Positions 45,126 to 56,686 of a DNA stretch of 64,000 bases are shown piece after piece (the stretch's first letter is position 1; every line of letters starts with the position of its first letter). The translations under genes and the position numbers were made by a program. Under the pieces are notes generated by a model, which saw only the letters and a list, made by a program, of their open reading frames with translations, was not told where the DNA came from and searched no databases. Source of the stretch: Algoriphagus sediminis (GTDB lineage: Bacteria > Bacteroidota > Bacteroidia > Cytophagales > Cyclobacteriaceae); contig NZ_JAUEPH010000004.1 in the NCBI RefSeq assembly GCF_030403435.1, forward strand, positions 186,001 to 250,000. Direction: 5' to 3'.

Positions 45126-45153
45126 AAAGGGGCTCCAAATAGAGCCCCTCTTT
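45126..45153. terminator. Terminator between GH9 and katG
   Basis: AGGGGCTC (45128-45135) pairs with GAGCCCCT (45142-45149) around a 6-base loop, with A on one side and CTTT on the other. It serves the two convergent genes. Confidence 0.7.
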
Positions 45154-45168
45154 AAAAGCTGATATCAA

Positions 45169-47415
<2,247 letters not shown>

Positions 47416-47422
47416 TTAGATT

Positions 47423-47443
47423 TTAACTTCAGTGTGAAGTTAA
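47423..47443 (-). promoter_or_regulatory. katG leader hairpin
   Basis: TTAACTTCA and TGAAGTTAA form a perfect 9-bp stem with a GTG loop, 20 bases upstream of the katG ATG and just downstream of a -7-like TAACTTTTG. It could be a second operator (e.g. a Fur/PerR-like dyad) or an mRNA structure. Confidence 0.45.
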
Positions 47444-47474
47444 TGAATACAAAAGTTATAAAGTTTAAAATTCA

Positions 47475-47511
47475 ATAGATAATAACTATGACTCTTATCA
47501 ATTCTTTGATA
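47475..47511 (-). promoter_or_regulatory. OxyR-type binding site upstream of katG
   Basis: ATAGATAATAACTAT (47475-47489) matches the OxyR half-site ATAGnTnnnAnCTAT at all ten fixed positions. After seven bases a second dyad TATCAA-N4-TTGATA (47496-47511) lies two helical turns away; it fits the consensus poorly but is symmetric. OxyR binds such tandem sites as a tetramer. No oxyR gene is in the window. Confidence 0.6.
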
Positions 47512-47740
47512 GAAATTAGAGATCAAGCCAAGCGGTTATCATCCTTGGGTTAGCAACTTTCTCAGTTTGAGATGGTTCAAAATAGCAAAATTGATATTCT
47601 TCTTCTTTGAAACATCTTGAACAATTTAATAAACCAAATTTACTTTTCCGTGTATCAAAACTCACATTTAAAGTATCACACCTGTTTACTGTATCCTCAT
47701 TAAGACATTTTTATTTATTTTCCATTTCAAATTCACTTCA

Positions 47741-48202
47741 ATGACAAAAACCACCCTAATCCTACTCGCAATTTTCTCGCTTCCTTTGCTCGGTATTGCT
47801 CAGGAAAAGACCGATAAACAACAAGTCGAGGCACTAATTCAAAATTCCTTTGATGAGCTCTTTTCAGATTTTAATTCAGAAAAAACAAGTGACTATTACA
47901 CAGAGGATTTTCTTCTTTTAGAGCTTGGGGAAATTTGGTCCTTGGAGATGGTCACAGAATATTTTGACCAGGCTAAATCAAACCCAAACCGTACCACCCG
48001 CCTGAATAAATTTGAATTTATAAAAACAGTAATCGACGGAGATCGGGCATGGACTTCTTACTGGAATTGGGCTACTTTTAAACAAGGAGAAAAAGTAGTT
48101 CGAGAACTTAAATGGCTGGAAAGTGCAACGGCTGTTCGAACTGAAGAAGGCTGGCGACTCGATATGCTTCATTCTACGAGGGTGGAAGAAAACGAAGACT
48201 AA
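47741..48202 (+). CDS. Secreted NTF2-like / DUF4440 protein
   Basis: 153 residues. The signal peptide ends near LLGIAQEK (residue 20). The rest fits a SnoaL/NTF2-like cone fold: VEALIQNSFDELFSDFNSEK, YTEDFLLLELGEIW and AWTSYWNWATFKQGEK. Members often bind small hydrophobic ligands or have no known role. The permease starts 3 bases after the stop, so it heads a three-gene run with the permease and the aldo/keto reductase-RidA fusion. Confidence 0.72.
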   Translation: MTKTTLILLAIFSLPLLGIAQEKTDKQQVEALIQNSFDELFSDFNSEKTSDYYTEDFLLLELGEIWSLEMVTEYFDQAKSNPNRTTRLNKFEFIKTVIDGDRAWTSYWNWATFKQGEKVVRELKWLESATAVRTEEGWRLDMLHSTRVEENED

Positions 48203-48205
48203 GAA

Positions 48206-49687
48206 GTGCAGAAGGACGATACTTCTTTATCCAGAAATTTAGGACTTTTAGGACTGATGGCAACGGGTGTATGCTCCATGATCGGAGCATCTATCTATGT
48301 CATCCCCTTTATGATTCAAAGGAATGTACCGGGAATCGGACCCTTTGTTCTTCCAGCGTTTTTACTCGCATCTATTCCAGCCATTTTTGCTGCTATATCT
48401 TATGCGGCCTTGTCAACGGCAATGCCAAGGGCCGGTGGGTCTTACTTGTACGCCAGCCGTTCTTTAAATCCATATTTGGGCTTTATCGCCAGTTTTTCCC
48501 AATGGTTCGGCTTATCTGTAGTCATCGGAGTTATTTCCTATGTCGTAATTCCATTCTTTAGGGACTTCTTTTTTGCACTTGGTTGGGAAAATCTCGCTCA
48601 AACTCTAGAAATAGGCGGTGTTCGTATGACTCTTGCACTTCTGATATTATGGGCTTTCGCCGCTGTGAATATGCTTGGTATAAATTTTTACCAGCGGACT
48701 TTAATACCTCTTATGATTTTAATGTTTGGTCTGGGAGGATTGGTAATTATTTCAGGGTTTAGCTTTAATCATGCAGATTTTAACCAAGCCATTTCCGACT
48801 TCCAAATCCCAATTATTTTTGAGACCTCAGGCACCTTTAACATCTGGACATTTATGGCTGCTTCGGCCTTGCTCTTTTCTAGTTTTATAGGTTTTGATGC
48901 CATCGCTCAGGCAGGCGGAGAAGCCAAAAACCCAACAAAAAATCTCCCACGAGCCATCTGGCTGGCCATTATCGTTGTTGGGACTTTCTACTTTGTATTT
49001 ACGCTGGCAGTTTATCATGCTGTGCCTTGGGAGTTTGTTGCTTCAGAAGCTCAAAACAAAGATTTAACAGCCGCAAGCTTGCTCAGTTATTTGCTACCCA
49101 ACTGGCTTTCTGCAGTGATTTTATTTGGTGCTGGCATCGCTCTGCTTAATGATCTGCCAGCCATGATACTTTCAGTTTCCAGGTTAGTTTTTTCCTGGTC
49201 AGAAGACGGCATTTTCCCTGAATTTATTTCAAGGATAAATCCCAAGACCAAGGCTCCTGTCCGAGCCATCATATTAAGTACTTCTGTGTCCACTATTGGA
49301 ATTTTGGGAAGCCATTTTGCAGGGGATTTCTTTCTTGGAATAGACATTATGGTTACTGCTATGCTGGTAAATTTCCTGTTTATGTGCCTATCCCTTTTAT
49401 TCTTGCCAAAAACAAATCCAGAACTTGCGGAAAAGCAAACTATCATAAAAGGCAAAAGTGCGAGAGCCCTTGTTGGGAGTATAGGAAGTCTATTCCTGAT
49501 ATGTTTTCTCCTGATTCATACATTTAAGGATTTAAGTTCAGAAACCACCCACTGGTACTTTCACTCTACCTACGTTTATGGAATAGTCATTTCTTTAGCG
49601 AGCCTCACCTTTTACTTTCGCTGGAGGAATCTCAAAAAAAATGACCTGGACCTGAGAAACAAGTTTAAAACCCTACCGGAACACTGA
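48206..49687 (+). CDS. APC-superfamily amino acid permease
   Basis: 493 residues with about 12 membrane helices. It begins at a GTG (48206) three bases after the previous stop; no ATG is available before the first helix. The APC motifs appear in helix 1 (GVCSMIGASIYVIPF), helix 2 (ALSTAMPRAGGSYLYASR) and helix 6 (SSFIGFDAIAQAGGEAKNP). It should import amino acids or amines, substrate unknown. The 3-base gap to the next gene (aldo/keto reductase-RidA fusion, which may handle imines or enamines) suggests a shared amine/amino-acid pathway. Confidence 0.85.
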   Translation: MQKDDTSLSRNLGLLGLMATGVCSMIGASIYVIPFMIQRNVPGIGPFVLPAFLLASIPAIFAAISYAALSTAMPRAGGSYLYASRSLNPYLGFIASFSQWFGLSVVIGVISYVVIPFFRDFFFALGWENLAQTLEIGGVRMTLALLILWAFAAVNMLGINFYQRTLIPLMILMFGLGGLVIISGFSFNHADFNQAISDFQIPIIFETSGTFNIWTFMAASALLFSSFIGFDAIAQAGGEAKNPTKNLPRAIWLAIIVVGTFYFVFTLAVYHAVPWEFVASEAQNKDLTAASLLSYLLPNWLSAVILFGAGIALLNDLPAMILSVSRLVFSWSEDGIFPEFISRINPKTKAPVRAIILSTSVSTIGILGSHFAGDFFLGIDIMVTAMLVNFLFMCLSLLFLPKTNPELAEKQTIIKGKSARALVGSIGSLFLICFLLIHTFKDLSSETTHWYFHSTYVYGIVISLASLTFYFRWRNLKKNDLDLRNKFKTLPEH

Positions 49688-49690
49688 ACC

Positions 49691-51106
49691 ATGACAAAAC
49701 CCAAATCAATTATCACAGGCCTTTGGCAAATAGCTGATCTTGAAAGAGACGGCAAAACTGTAGACGCCCGCTATGCCGCAAACGCCATGAAAAAATACGT
49801 GGATGCTGGGTTTGATATTTTCGATATGGCTGATCATTATGGATCAGCTGAGTTGATTGCAGGGGAGTTTCGGAAGCTATTTGGTCCAGATGCGGCAAAA
49901 CATTACACCAAGTGGGTCCCGAAGCCAGGTAAGCTCAGCAAGGAAATAGTTAAGGAAGCGGTGACCAAAGCCCTGAAAAGGCTACAAACGGATCAAATTG
50001 AACTCATGCAATTCCATGCCTGGAACTATGCAGACCCGGCTTGGATCGATGCGCTTTTTTGGCTCCAGGAATTAAAAAATGAAGGTCTCATCACAGATCT
50101 GGGCTTGACCAACTTTGATACAGCTCATCTTTCCGTAATTGTAAAAAGCGGGATTGAAATAAAGTCAAATCAAGTTTGTTTCTCCCTTTTAGATCAAAGG
50201 GCCTCGAAGCAAATGGGGGATTTCTGTGAAAAGCATGGCATTGAGCTTTTGGCTTTCGGGACTTTAGCTGGAGGCTTCTTTTCAGAAAAATGGCTAGGTG
50301 CCAATGAGCCAAAAATCGATAAATCACTCACCTGGTCTCAGATGAAGTACAAAAGATTTATGGATACCGCCACTTCCTGGCAAAACTATCAATCCTTGTT
50401 AAGGCTCTTGGACAAAATCGCAAAGAATCATCAAGTAAGCATAGCCAATGTGGCAAGCAATTTTATCCTTCATCAGAAAGGAGTATCCAGTGTAATCATT
50501 GGAGCGCGACTTGGAAAAAGCGAGCACATCGAGGACAATAAAAAAATTCTTAACCTGAAGCTAAGTGAGGGTGAATTGACCGAGATTCAAGAAATGATTT
50601 CTGGATTTAATCCCATACCTGGTGACTGTGGAGATGAGTATAGAAAACCGCCCTTTTTGACTGCTAGTGGAGATTTAAGTGATCATTTAGAGGATTTCCC
50701 ATCTCCATATCCAGTCTATCATGGTAAAAATGGAAGCTTCAAAGCATTGAGTGGAACGGTTTGGGAAGATATCGCGGGCTTTAGCCGAGCAATACGAAAA
50801 GGAAACCGAATCTCTATTTCAGGTACCACAGCCACGCATGGGGAAAAAGCAATGGGAGGAGATGATCCGGCCGCACAAACTCATTTTGTTATCGATAAAA
50901 TTGAAGGGGCACTTCAGTCCTTAGGAGCTTCTCTTGAGAATGTCACTCGAACCAGGATCTTCATCAAAAATCTGGAACAGTGGGAAGCTGTTGCTCGAGT
51001 TCATGGAGAACGATTTGCGGGTATTCAACCTGCCAATACCATGGTAAGAGCAGATCTCATCGGTAAAGAGTATCTGGTTGAAATAGAGGCAGAAGCAGAA
51101 TTATAG
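49691..51106 (+). CDS. Aldo/keto reductase fused to a RidA-type domain
   Basis: 471 residues. The N-terminal aldo/keto reductase barrel (about 1-320) has GLWQIADLERDG, the Asp/Tyr of DMADHYG, the Lys of KWVPKPG and the His of LMQFHAWNY, the usual catalytic tetrad. The C-terminal part (about 340-471) is a RidA/YjgF-family domain: RISISGTTATHG, THFVIDKIEGALQSLGA, VTRTRIFIKNLEQW and the active-site Arg in NTMVRADLIG. RidA proteins hydrolyse reactive enamines or imines; fused to a reductase, the pair might consume an imine or carbonyl together, which is inference. It is the last gene of the run. Confidence 0.85.
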   Translation: MTKPKSIITGLWQIADLERDGKTVDARYAANAMKKYVDAGFDIFDMADHYGSAELIAGEFRKLFGPDAAKHYTKWVPKPGKLSKEIVKEAVTKALKRLQTDQIELMQFHAWNYADPAWIDALFWLQELKNEGLITDLGLTNFDTAHLSVIVKSGIEIKSNQVCFSLLDQRASKQMGDFCEKHGIELLAFGTLAGGFFSEKWLGANEPKIDKSLTWSQMKYKRFMDTATSWQNYQSLLRLLDKIAKNHQVSIANVASNFILHQKGVSSVIIGARLGKSEHIEDNKKILNLKLSEGELTEIQEMISGFNPIPGDCGDEYRKPPFLTASGDLSDHLEDFPSPYPVYHGKNGSFKALSGTVWEDIAGFSRAIRKGNRISISGTTATHGEKAMGGDDPAAQTHFVIDKIEGALQSLGASLENVTRTRIFIKNLEQWEAVARVHGERFAGIQPANTMVRADLIGKEYLVEIEAEAEL

Positions 51107-51107
51107 A

Positions 51108-52772
51108 CTAGCTAAATAGCTTTTCCAGAATTTTGTATGTGATAAGGTAAGTGGGTCGAACCCCATCTAAACCCAGGGCGCCAGAAGCCAAGGTACTACC
51201 TGTTTCCAATGGATTATCTGATGCATAATAGGCATAAAGAATACGGACGTCCTTTTTGATACTTTGGCGAATTCTGGAAGCGGATTGAATGGCTTTTTGA
51301 TAATGTGCTCCTTCCATTTCTAAACCCACTGCGTTCCATGAAGAGTCCATAAAATATTGAAGTATATCCTTATTTTGTAAGGAGGTTCCCAGTACTGTTA
51401 CCATTGAGCCTGCGTACACCCCTAATCCAAAGCCTTCAAAATCCTGGCTTTTTAGCTCGTTTTCGAAAGGATAATTATCAGCCGTTCCTTCGAAAACATG
51501 AGCATCCGGAATCATAAGATCGCCTTTTTTTCCCTGCAAAATTCCTGCTTTTCCCATGATGGAGGTTGAAGCCACATTTAGGCTGATGGATTCTCCATTT
51601 TTCTCATACGGTTTTAAGAGCTCATCAAAGCACTCATAGGCCTGCTCTCCAAATGCGTAATCCATGACCACAATCACAGGTCTTTTGGTTTGATCCTCCT
51701 CTAAAAATATCCCTGGAATCAATTCCGATTTGGGAAGTTTTGAGGTATCAATAAGTTGAACTCCAATATTCGTCCCCGTAGTGTCGGGTATATCAATGAA
51801 CCCATGAGACTTGGCATATTTGTCAATCTTCGCACGATTCTTCTTTTTATCTCCTGTGCTTAAGTCCATCGCCACCTCTTCCAGCCCTTCATAAGTAGAA
51901 ATGGAGAGGCTATGAAACCCATAAATCGTGTTTTTGATGGAATGCAGATTGGCAGAAATAATATGGAGCTCCCGGTCCAGAAGTCCGTTCTTATCTAGAC
52001 ATTCCTTGATATTTGATGCCCATCTTTCACCATAGACATGATGACCAATTCTTTCTCTTAAGGTAGCTGAGAAGGATATTTCCCTTGCTTCTTCCCCATG
52101 TACCTCATTTCTGGCAAGTTTACCCAAATGATAAATTATCCAAAATAGACTATTCGAATTCCTGCTGCTTTCAAACTTTCTTACCGCTTCTTTAGTCTCA
52201 TCAAAGGTCCTTCCAATGATATGACTCAGATAGGCACAAGCAGCTTCTTTGTCAAAGTCCTCTCCCCTTCGCTCCTTCTCAACGAACTTTTCCAGCATTT
52301 CCCAATTCGAAGAAATTCGTCCCTTGTGATCTGTGGAATTTTTAAGGATGGTTTCAGATTCAATGTAGAGAAAGGTCAGGTGAGTCAGAATGTCGTAAAT
52401 ATCGGACCTCCCACGGGTCATTTCCACATACATCACATCTTCATCGAGTCGATAACAGTTTCTTCTTCTTTTCGGCGGAACGATAGGCTCAAGCTGGCTT
52501 TTTTCAAATCCTTCCCTGCTAATAAAGCGCACAAATCTACATTCTTCAATACCTCTGGGTAGGCGGTCCATCACATAGAGTAAACCATCCAATTCAAGCT
52601 TTTCCTCATCATTTATGGAACCATAAATTTCAGGGCTTAAAACTCGCAATGCATTCACCAATCCTTCACCGGAAACCCCCATGGGTTTATAGCTTCCGCG
52701 CATAAAAAGGTGGCGCATGGTAATGTAAAGTCTTTCTATTGCTGCTCTTGACTCCTGGGCTCTAGTTCTCAT
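51108..52772 (-). CDS. DUF6909-like protein with nucleoside-phosphorylase-like C-terminus
   Basis: 554 residues, cytoplasmic. The N-terminal half opens MRTRAQESRAAIERLYITMR and is helical; it is the recognisable DUF6909-type head of Bacteroidota proteins. The C-terminal ~200 residues show a nucleoside phosphorylase pattern: RPVIVVMDYAFGEQ, SIMGKAGILQGKKGDLMIPD, then VGLEMEGAHYQKA, the EMEG motif that holds the ribose in phosphorylases and MTA/SAH nucleosidases. Function is unproven; nucleoside or nucleotide cleavage is inferred. It starts 11 bases after the msrA stop and likely shares its transcript. Confidence 0.7.
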   Translation of the reverse strand: MRTRAQESRAAIERLYITMRHLFMRGSYKPMGVSGEGLVNALRVLSPEIYGSINDEEKLELDGLLYVMDRLPRGIEECRFVRFISREGFEKSQLEPIVPPKRRRNCYRLDEDVMYVEMTRGRSDIYDILTHLTFLYIESETILKNSTDHKGRISSNWEMLEKFVEKERRGEDFDKEAACAYLSHIIGRTFDETKEAVRKFESSRNSNSLFWIIYHLGKLARNEVHGEEAREISFSATLRERIGHHVYGERWASNIKECLDKNGLLDRELHIISANLHSIKNTIYGFHSLSISTYEGLEEVAMDLSTGDKKKNRAKIDKYAKSHGFIDIPDTTGTNIGVQLIDTSKLPKSELIPGIFLEEDQTKRPVIVVMDYAFGEQAYECFDELLKPYEKNGESISLNVASTSIMGKAGILQGKKGDLMIPDAHVFEGTADNYPFENELKSQDFEGFGLGVYAGSMVTVLGTSLQNKDILQYFMDSSWNAVGLEMEGAHYQKAIQSASRIRQSIKKDVRILYAYYASDNPLETGSTLASGALGLDGVRPTYLITYKILEKLFS

Positions 52773-52783
52773 GGGTTAAAAAT

Positions 52784-53365
52784 TTATCGGTAGTCTTCGA
52801 TAAGTCGATCTGAAAAGTATTTCTTCAATTTATCCACTTTTGGCTTTACTACGAACTGGCAATACGGCTGATAGCCATTTTTATTGTAATAATCCTGATG
52901 ATAACTTTCTGCAGGATAGAAATTTGAAAATTCTGAAATTTCAGTGACTATTGGTCTTGGAAACACTTTCTTTTCATTCAACTCATTTTTAATGGAAGTG
53001 GCAATATCTCTTTGGTTATCAGAGTGATAAAAGATAGCAGATCTATATTGAGGTCCAACATCCGCACCTTGCCTGTTCAGGGTGGTGGGATCATGAGTAG
53101 CCCAAAAAACCTCCAGCAATGACTCAAAACTAACCTGATTTGGATCATAGGTTATTTGAGATACCTCAGCATGTCCAGTGGTACCATTGCAAATATCTCG
53201 GTAATCAGGATCCTCAACGAATCCTCCAGAATAACCAGAAACCACTTGCTCCACTCCCATCAATCTTTGAAAAACTGCCTCTATGCACCAAAAGCATCCT
53301 GCTCCTAGAGTGGCAACTTCTTTTCCTTCAGGGATGAATAAATCTGTTTTGGGTAAGTGATTCAT
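52784..53365 (-). CDS. msrA: Peptide-methionine (S)-S-oxide reductase
   Basis: 193 residues. The catalytic signature GAGCFWCIE is present, with Cys24 the nucleophile. The conserved YSGG, GHAEV (CNGTTGHAEVSQITYDP) and FWATHDPTTLNRQGAD blocks and the Glu/Tyr residues of the site are also there. No MsrB domain is fused. It repairs the S epimer of oxidised methionine. No signal peptide is seen, so it acts in the cytoplasm. The DUF6909-like gene follows 11 bases downstream. Confidence 0.93.
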   Translation of the reverse strand: MNHLPKTDLFIPEGKEVATLGAGCFWCIEAVFQRLMGVEQVVSGYSGGFVEDPDYRDICNGTTGHAEVSQITYDPNQVSFESLLEVFWATHDPTTLNRQGADVGPQYRSAIFYHSDNQRDIATSIKNELNEKKVFPRPIVTEISEFSNFYPAESYHQDYYNKNGYQPYCQFVVKPKVDKLKKYFSDRLIEDYR

Positions 53366-53606
53366 TTGTATTCAGTTTTGATTCGCATAAAAACCAAGAG
53401 TCGAAGGCAAAAGTTGCGCTAGATTTTTGATTTTCCAGCAATCTCTAAAAATCCAATCTAAAAGTGAATAAAAAAATAATTCATGAGCAATTCATACACC
53501 ATGTATTACCATTAATCAAATAACTCAATCCATGATATAAATGATAGTGGTAGAAGCTTTATGATTTTGTACTTTCAACCCTTTAGTTTAAACCATCAAT
53601 CAACAC

Positions 53607-55301
53607 ATGAAAAAAACTTTGCTAAGGTTAGGAGTACTGGCATTGTCTTTTTCTGTGGGTTTTGGAGCCATCAATGCAATGGCCCAAAGTGATCCCACCG
53701 GAAAGAGACGTATTACAGATTCCTATGCCATTAAAGACGCAATGGTGATCACTGCACCCGGACAGGAAGCTAGGACAGCGACCATTCTAATGAACAATGG
53801 GGTGATCACTGGAATTGGTTCAAATGTTACCATTTCCGTAGGGACAAAAGTAATTGAAGGAGACTCACTGTACATCTATCCTGGTTTTATAGCTGGTGCC
53901 AGTGATGCTGGTATTACTAAGCCGGAAGATCCAGAGAGACCAGAAAATTTTGTCTCTTCAAATCCACCAGATGAAATCGCTGGAATCACTCCTTGGCGTT
54001 CTGCTGTGGATCAATTTAATCCAAGTGATAGAAGTGTGGAAGACTTACGCAAAATTGGATTTACTATAATTCAGGCACAGCCTGATGGAGGGATGCTTTC
54101 GGGAAAATCTGCTCTGATGCTTTTAGGCCATGACCAAAACTCTAACCTGCTAAAAGAGAACACTGCACTTGCTGCATCTTTCAGAGGTTCTCGTGGCATG
54201 TATCCAAGTACGGCTGCCGGAGTTATGGCAAAGTTTAGGGACGTATATAAAAATGCCGAATTGACGGAAAGCCAAATGGCTCAGTTCAGCAATAACTTGG
54301 GGGCAAGACGGCCTGAAATTACTGATACTTACAAAGGAATGCAGGATGTAATTTCTGGAGAAGTTCCAGTATTGTTTTCTGCTTCTTCAGAACTTGAAAT
54401 TCTACGAGTGCTTAAGCTTCAGCGGGAGCTGGGTTTTAAGCTCATCCTCACGGATCTCGAGAACTACGAAGAGGTAATTCCACAGATCAAAGCAAGTGGA
54501 GCCGGAGTATTGATCAAGCTTGAAGTTCCTGATGACAAAGCTTCAGAAAAAGAGCTGGATGAAGACGCCACTGAAGCGGCCAAAGAGCAGCTTAAGAGAG
54601 TAAAAGAGGCATACCAAAAGTATTTGGCTCAGGCGTCAAAATTAGAAGCAGAAGGAATTCCGTTTGCTTTCTCCTTAGCGGATGTAAAGCCAAATGATGC
54701 TCAGGAAGCCATCCAAAAGATGATGGAAGCAGGGCTTTCTGAGAATGGAGCTATGGCAGCATTGACCACCCAGCCAGCTCAGATGCTTGGAATTTCCAGA
54801 ATTGCAGGAACTTTAGCCGAAGGCAAAATGGCAAATATGGTCATCGCTACAGGCCCAATTTTCGAAGAAGACAGTCAAATCAAGCATGTGGTAGTAGATG
54901 GATATGTGTTTGATTATGACACCAAGCAGAAAAAGTCTAACGGTGAAGCCCCTGCAGAAGGAATAGCAATAGCTGGTGTATGGGATTATGAAACTGAAAG
55001 TCCTGCCGGCAGCGGTGAAGGAACCATCACAATCACCAGAGCTAGCGATGGATATGAAGGTACCATTACGTATGACGATCCTTCCGGATCAGGAAAAGCT
55101 TCAGCCCCAATTTCTAATATTGAGCTATCTGGTTCTACCTTAAGCTTTTCTTTTAGTGTGGATGCACAGGGAATGTCCATAGACATAGAGGTAAGCGGTG
55201 ACATCACCGGAAATACGATGGAAGGAACAATGGCACTTGGTCAATTTGGATCTTTCCCTCTAAGTGCGACTCTTAATCCCTCATTTATTTCAAGAAAGTA
55301 A
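53607..55301 (+). CDS. Amidohydrolase-like exported protein without the metal ligands (trio member 1)
   Basis: 564 residues. The signal peptide ends near AINAMAQSD (residue 27). An amidohydrolase fold spans about 35-440: the HxH loop reads YIYPGFIAGASDAG with neither His, and the later ligand sites are not recognisable; the end EGKMANMVIATGPI is typical. The last ~110 residues (about 450-564, GVWDYETESPAGSGEGTIT) form a lipocalin-like beta domain. It is 2 bases upstream of the intact paralogue, so both are translated together. Most likely a pseudoenzyme or partner subunit; it could also have a changed activity. Confidence 0.82.
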   Translation: MKKTLLRLGVLALSFSVGFGAINAMAQSDPTGKRRITDSYAIKDAMVITAPGQEARTATILMNNGVITGIGSNVTISVGTKVIEGDSLYIYPGFIAGASDAGITKPEDPERPENFVSSNPPDEIAGITPWRSAVDQFNPSDRSVEDLRKIGFTIIQAQPDGGMLSGKSALMLLGHDQNSNLLKENTALAASFRGSRGMYPSTAAGVMAKFRDVYKNAELTESQMAQFSNNLGARRPEITDTYKGMQDVISGEVPVLFSASSELEILRVLKLQRELGFKLILTDLENYEEVIPQIKASGAGVLIKLEVPDDKASEKELDEDATEAAKEQLKRVKEAYQKYLAQASKLEAEGIPFAFSLADVKPNDAQEAIQKMMEAGLSENGAMAALTTQPAQMLGISRIAGTLAEGKMANMVIATGPIFEEDSQIKHVVVDGYVFDYDTKQKKSNGEAPAEGIAIAGVWDYETESPAGSGEGTITITRASDGYEGTITYDDPSGSGKASAPISNIELSGSTLSFSFSVDAQGMSIDIEVSGDITGNTMEGTMALGQFGSFPLSATLNPSFISRK

Positions 55302-55303
55302 TC

Positions 55304-56671
55304 ATGAAGAATTCAAGAATTATACTCGCAATAATATTAGGAGTTATTAGTCAGGCAGTCCTGGCTCAAACTCCAAAAGGAAGTGTTTTGATTCAAAACG
55401 CGACCGTTTTGACAGTGACCAATGGAAATCTGGAAGACACTGATGTTTTGGTTGAGGACGGCATTATTAAAAGAATCGGCCAGGACCTCAATGCTCCAAA
55501 TGGTGTAGAGGTCATTGATGCTACGGGCAAGTTTTTAATGCCAGGAATTATTGATGCGCATTCGCATCAGGGACTAGACGTTGTGAATGAAGCTTCAGCT
55601 CCTATCACTTCTGAAGTACAGATGAAAGATGTGGTTAATCCAACGAGCATTGGCTTGTATCGAGCGCTTGCTGGAGGGGTTACTGTATCTCATGCTATGC
55701 ACGGATCTGCCAATGTGATTGGTGGTCAAAATGCTACCCTTAAGCACAGATGGGGAACAATGAACCCTGAGGACATCATCATGAAGGATGCCCCTAGAAC
55801 CATTAAGTTCGCTTTGGGTGAAAACCCTACTCGGGTTCATGGTCGTGGAAATGGAATTCAGCCAAGAACACGTATGGGTGTAGAAGCTGTAATCAGAAAT
55901 GGTTTTAATGAGGCTTTGCAGTACAAAAAAGAATGGGAAGAATTTAATTCCAATTCGGGAAGCTCTACCAATCCTCCCAAATACAATGAAAGACTCCAAA
56001 CACTGGCCGATATTCTAGACGGTAAAATCATCATCCACTGTCACTCCTACCGTGCGGATGAGATTTACATGTTGATCAATGTGGCCAGAGATTTTGGAAT
56101 CGATAAGCTGGTTTTCCAGCATACCAATGAAGGTTTTAAAGTGGCACCAGAGATCGCAGAATACACGATGGGAGCCTCAGTATTTGCAGACTGGTGGGCC
56201 TATAAGTTTGAAGTGTACTACTCCACAGCCTATAATGCTGCAATCCTTTCTAGAAACGGAGCGGTCACTTCGATCAACTCTGATTCTGGAGAGCTTATTC
56301 GTCACCTTTACCATGAAGCTGCCAAAACACAGCGTTATGGAGGTTTGACTGATGAAGAAGCTTTGGCACTGATTACCATTAACCCAGCCAGACAGCTAGG
56401 TATCGACGATAAAATCGGTTCTATTGAAGAAGGAAAGCATGGAGATCTTGTGATTTTCAATGAACATCCATTATCTGTTTATGCTATTCCTCAAATGACC
56501 TTCGTGGATGGTATCAAATATTTTGATATCAATGAAGATGAAGATGATCAGAGATTAAGCGTGAGCCCAACTGAGATGGTTGAACCTATTTATCTCACAG
56601 AGGAAAATCACAGATGTATGCAGGGAACGATTCGATTTTACGGTGAATCACTATTCCAACATTCACACTAA
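55304..56671 (+). CDS. Exported metal-dependent amidohydrolase (trio member 2, intact)
   Basis: 455 residues. The signal peptide is cleaved near VLAQTP (residue 22). The metal ligands look complete: LMPGIIDAHSHQG (His86, His88), the bridging and second His sites in IIHCHSYRADE and VFQHTNEGF, and the Asp in SINSDSGEL. It resembles imidazolonepropionase-type and Xaa-Pro/isoaspartyl-like amidohydrolases. The C-terminal metal-independent beta part ends with FYGESLFQHSH. It lies 2 bases after member 1 and 15 bases before member 3. The substrate is unknown; peptides or cyclic amides are plausible. Confidence 0.86.
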   Translation: MKNSRIILAIILGVISQAVLAQTPKGSVLIQNATVLTVTNGNLEDTDVLVEDGIIKRIGQDLNAPNGVEVIDATGKFLMPGIIDAHSHQGLDVVNEASAPITSEVQMKDVVNPTSIGLYRALAGGVTVSHAMHGSANVIGGQNATLKHRWGTMNPEDIIMKDAPRTIKFALGENPTRVHGRGNGIQPRTRMGVEAVIRNGFNEALQYKKEWEEFNSNSGSSTNPPKYNERLQTLADILDGKIIIHCHSYRADEIYMLINVARDFGIDKLVFQHTNEGFKVAPEIAEYTMGASVFADWWAYKFEVYYSTAYNAAILSRNGAVTSINSDSGELIRHLYHEAAKTQRYGGLTDEEALALITINPARQLGIDDKIGSIEEGKHGDLVIFNEHPLSVYAIPQMTFVDGIKYFDINEDEDDQRLSVSPTEMVEPIYLTEENHRCMQGTIRFYGESLFQHSH

Positions 56672-56686
56672 ATCATCAATAAAGAA

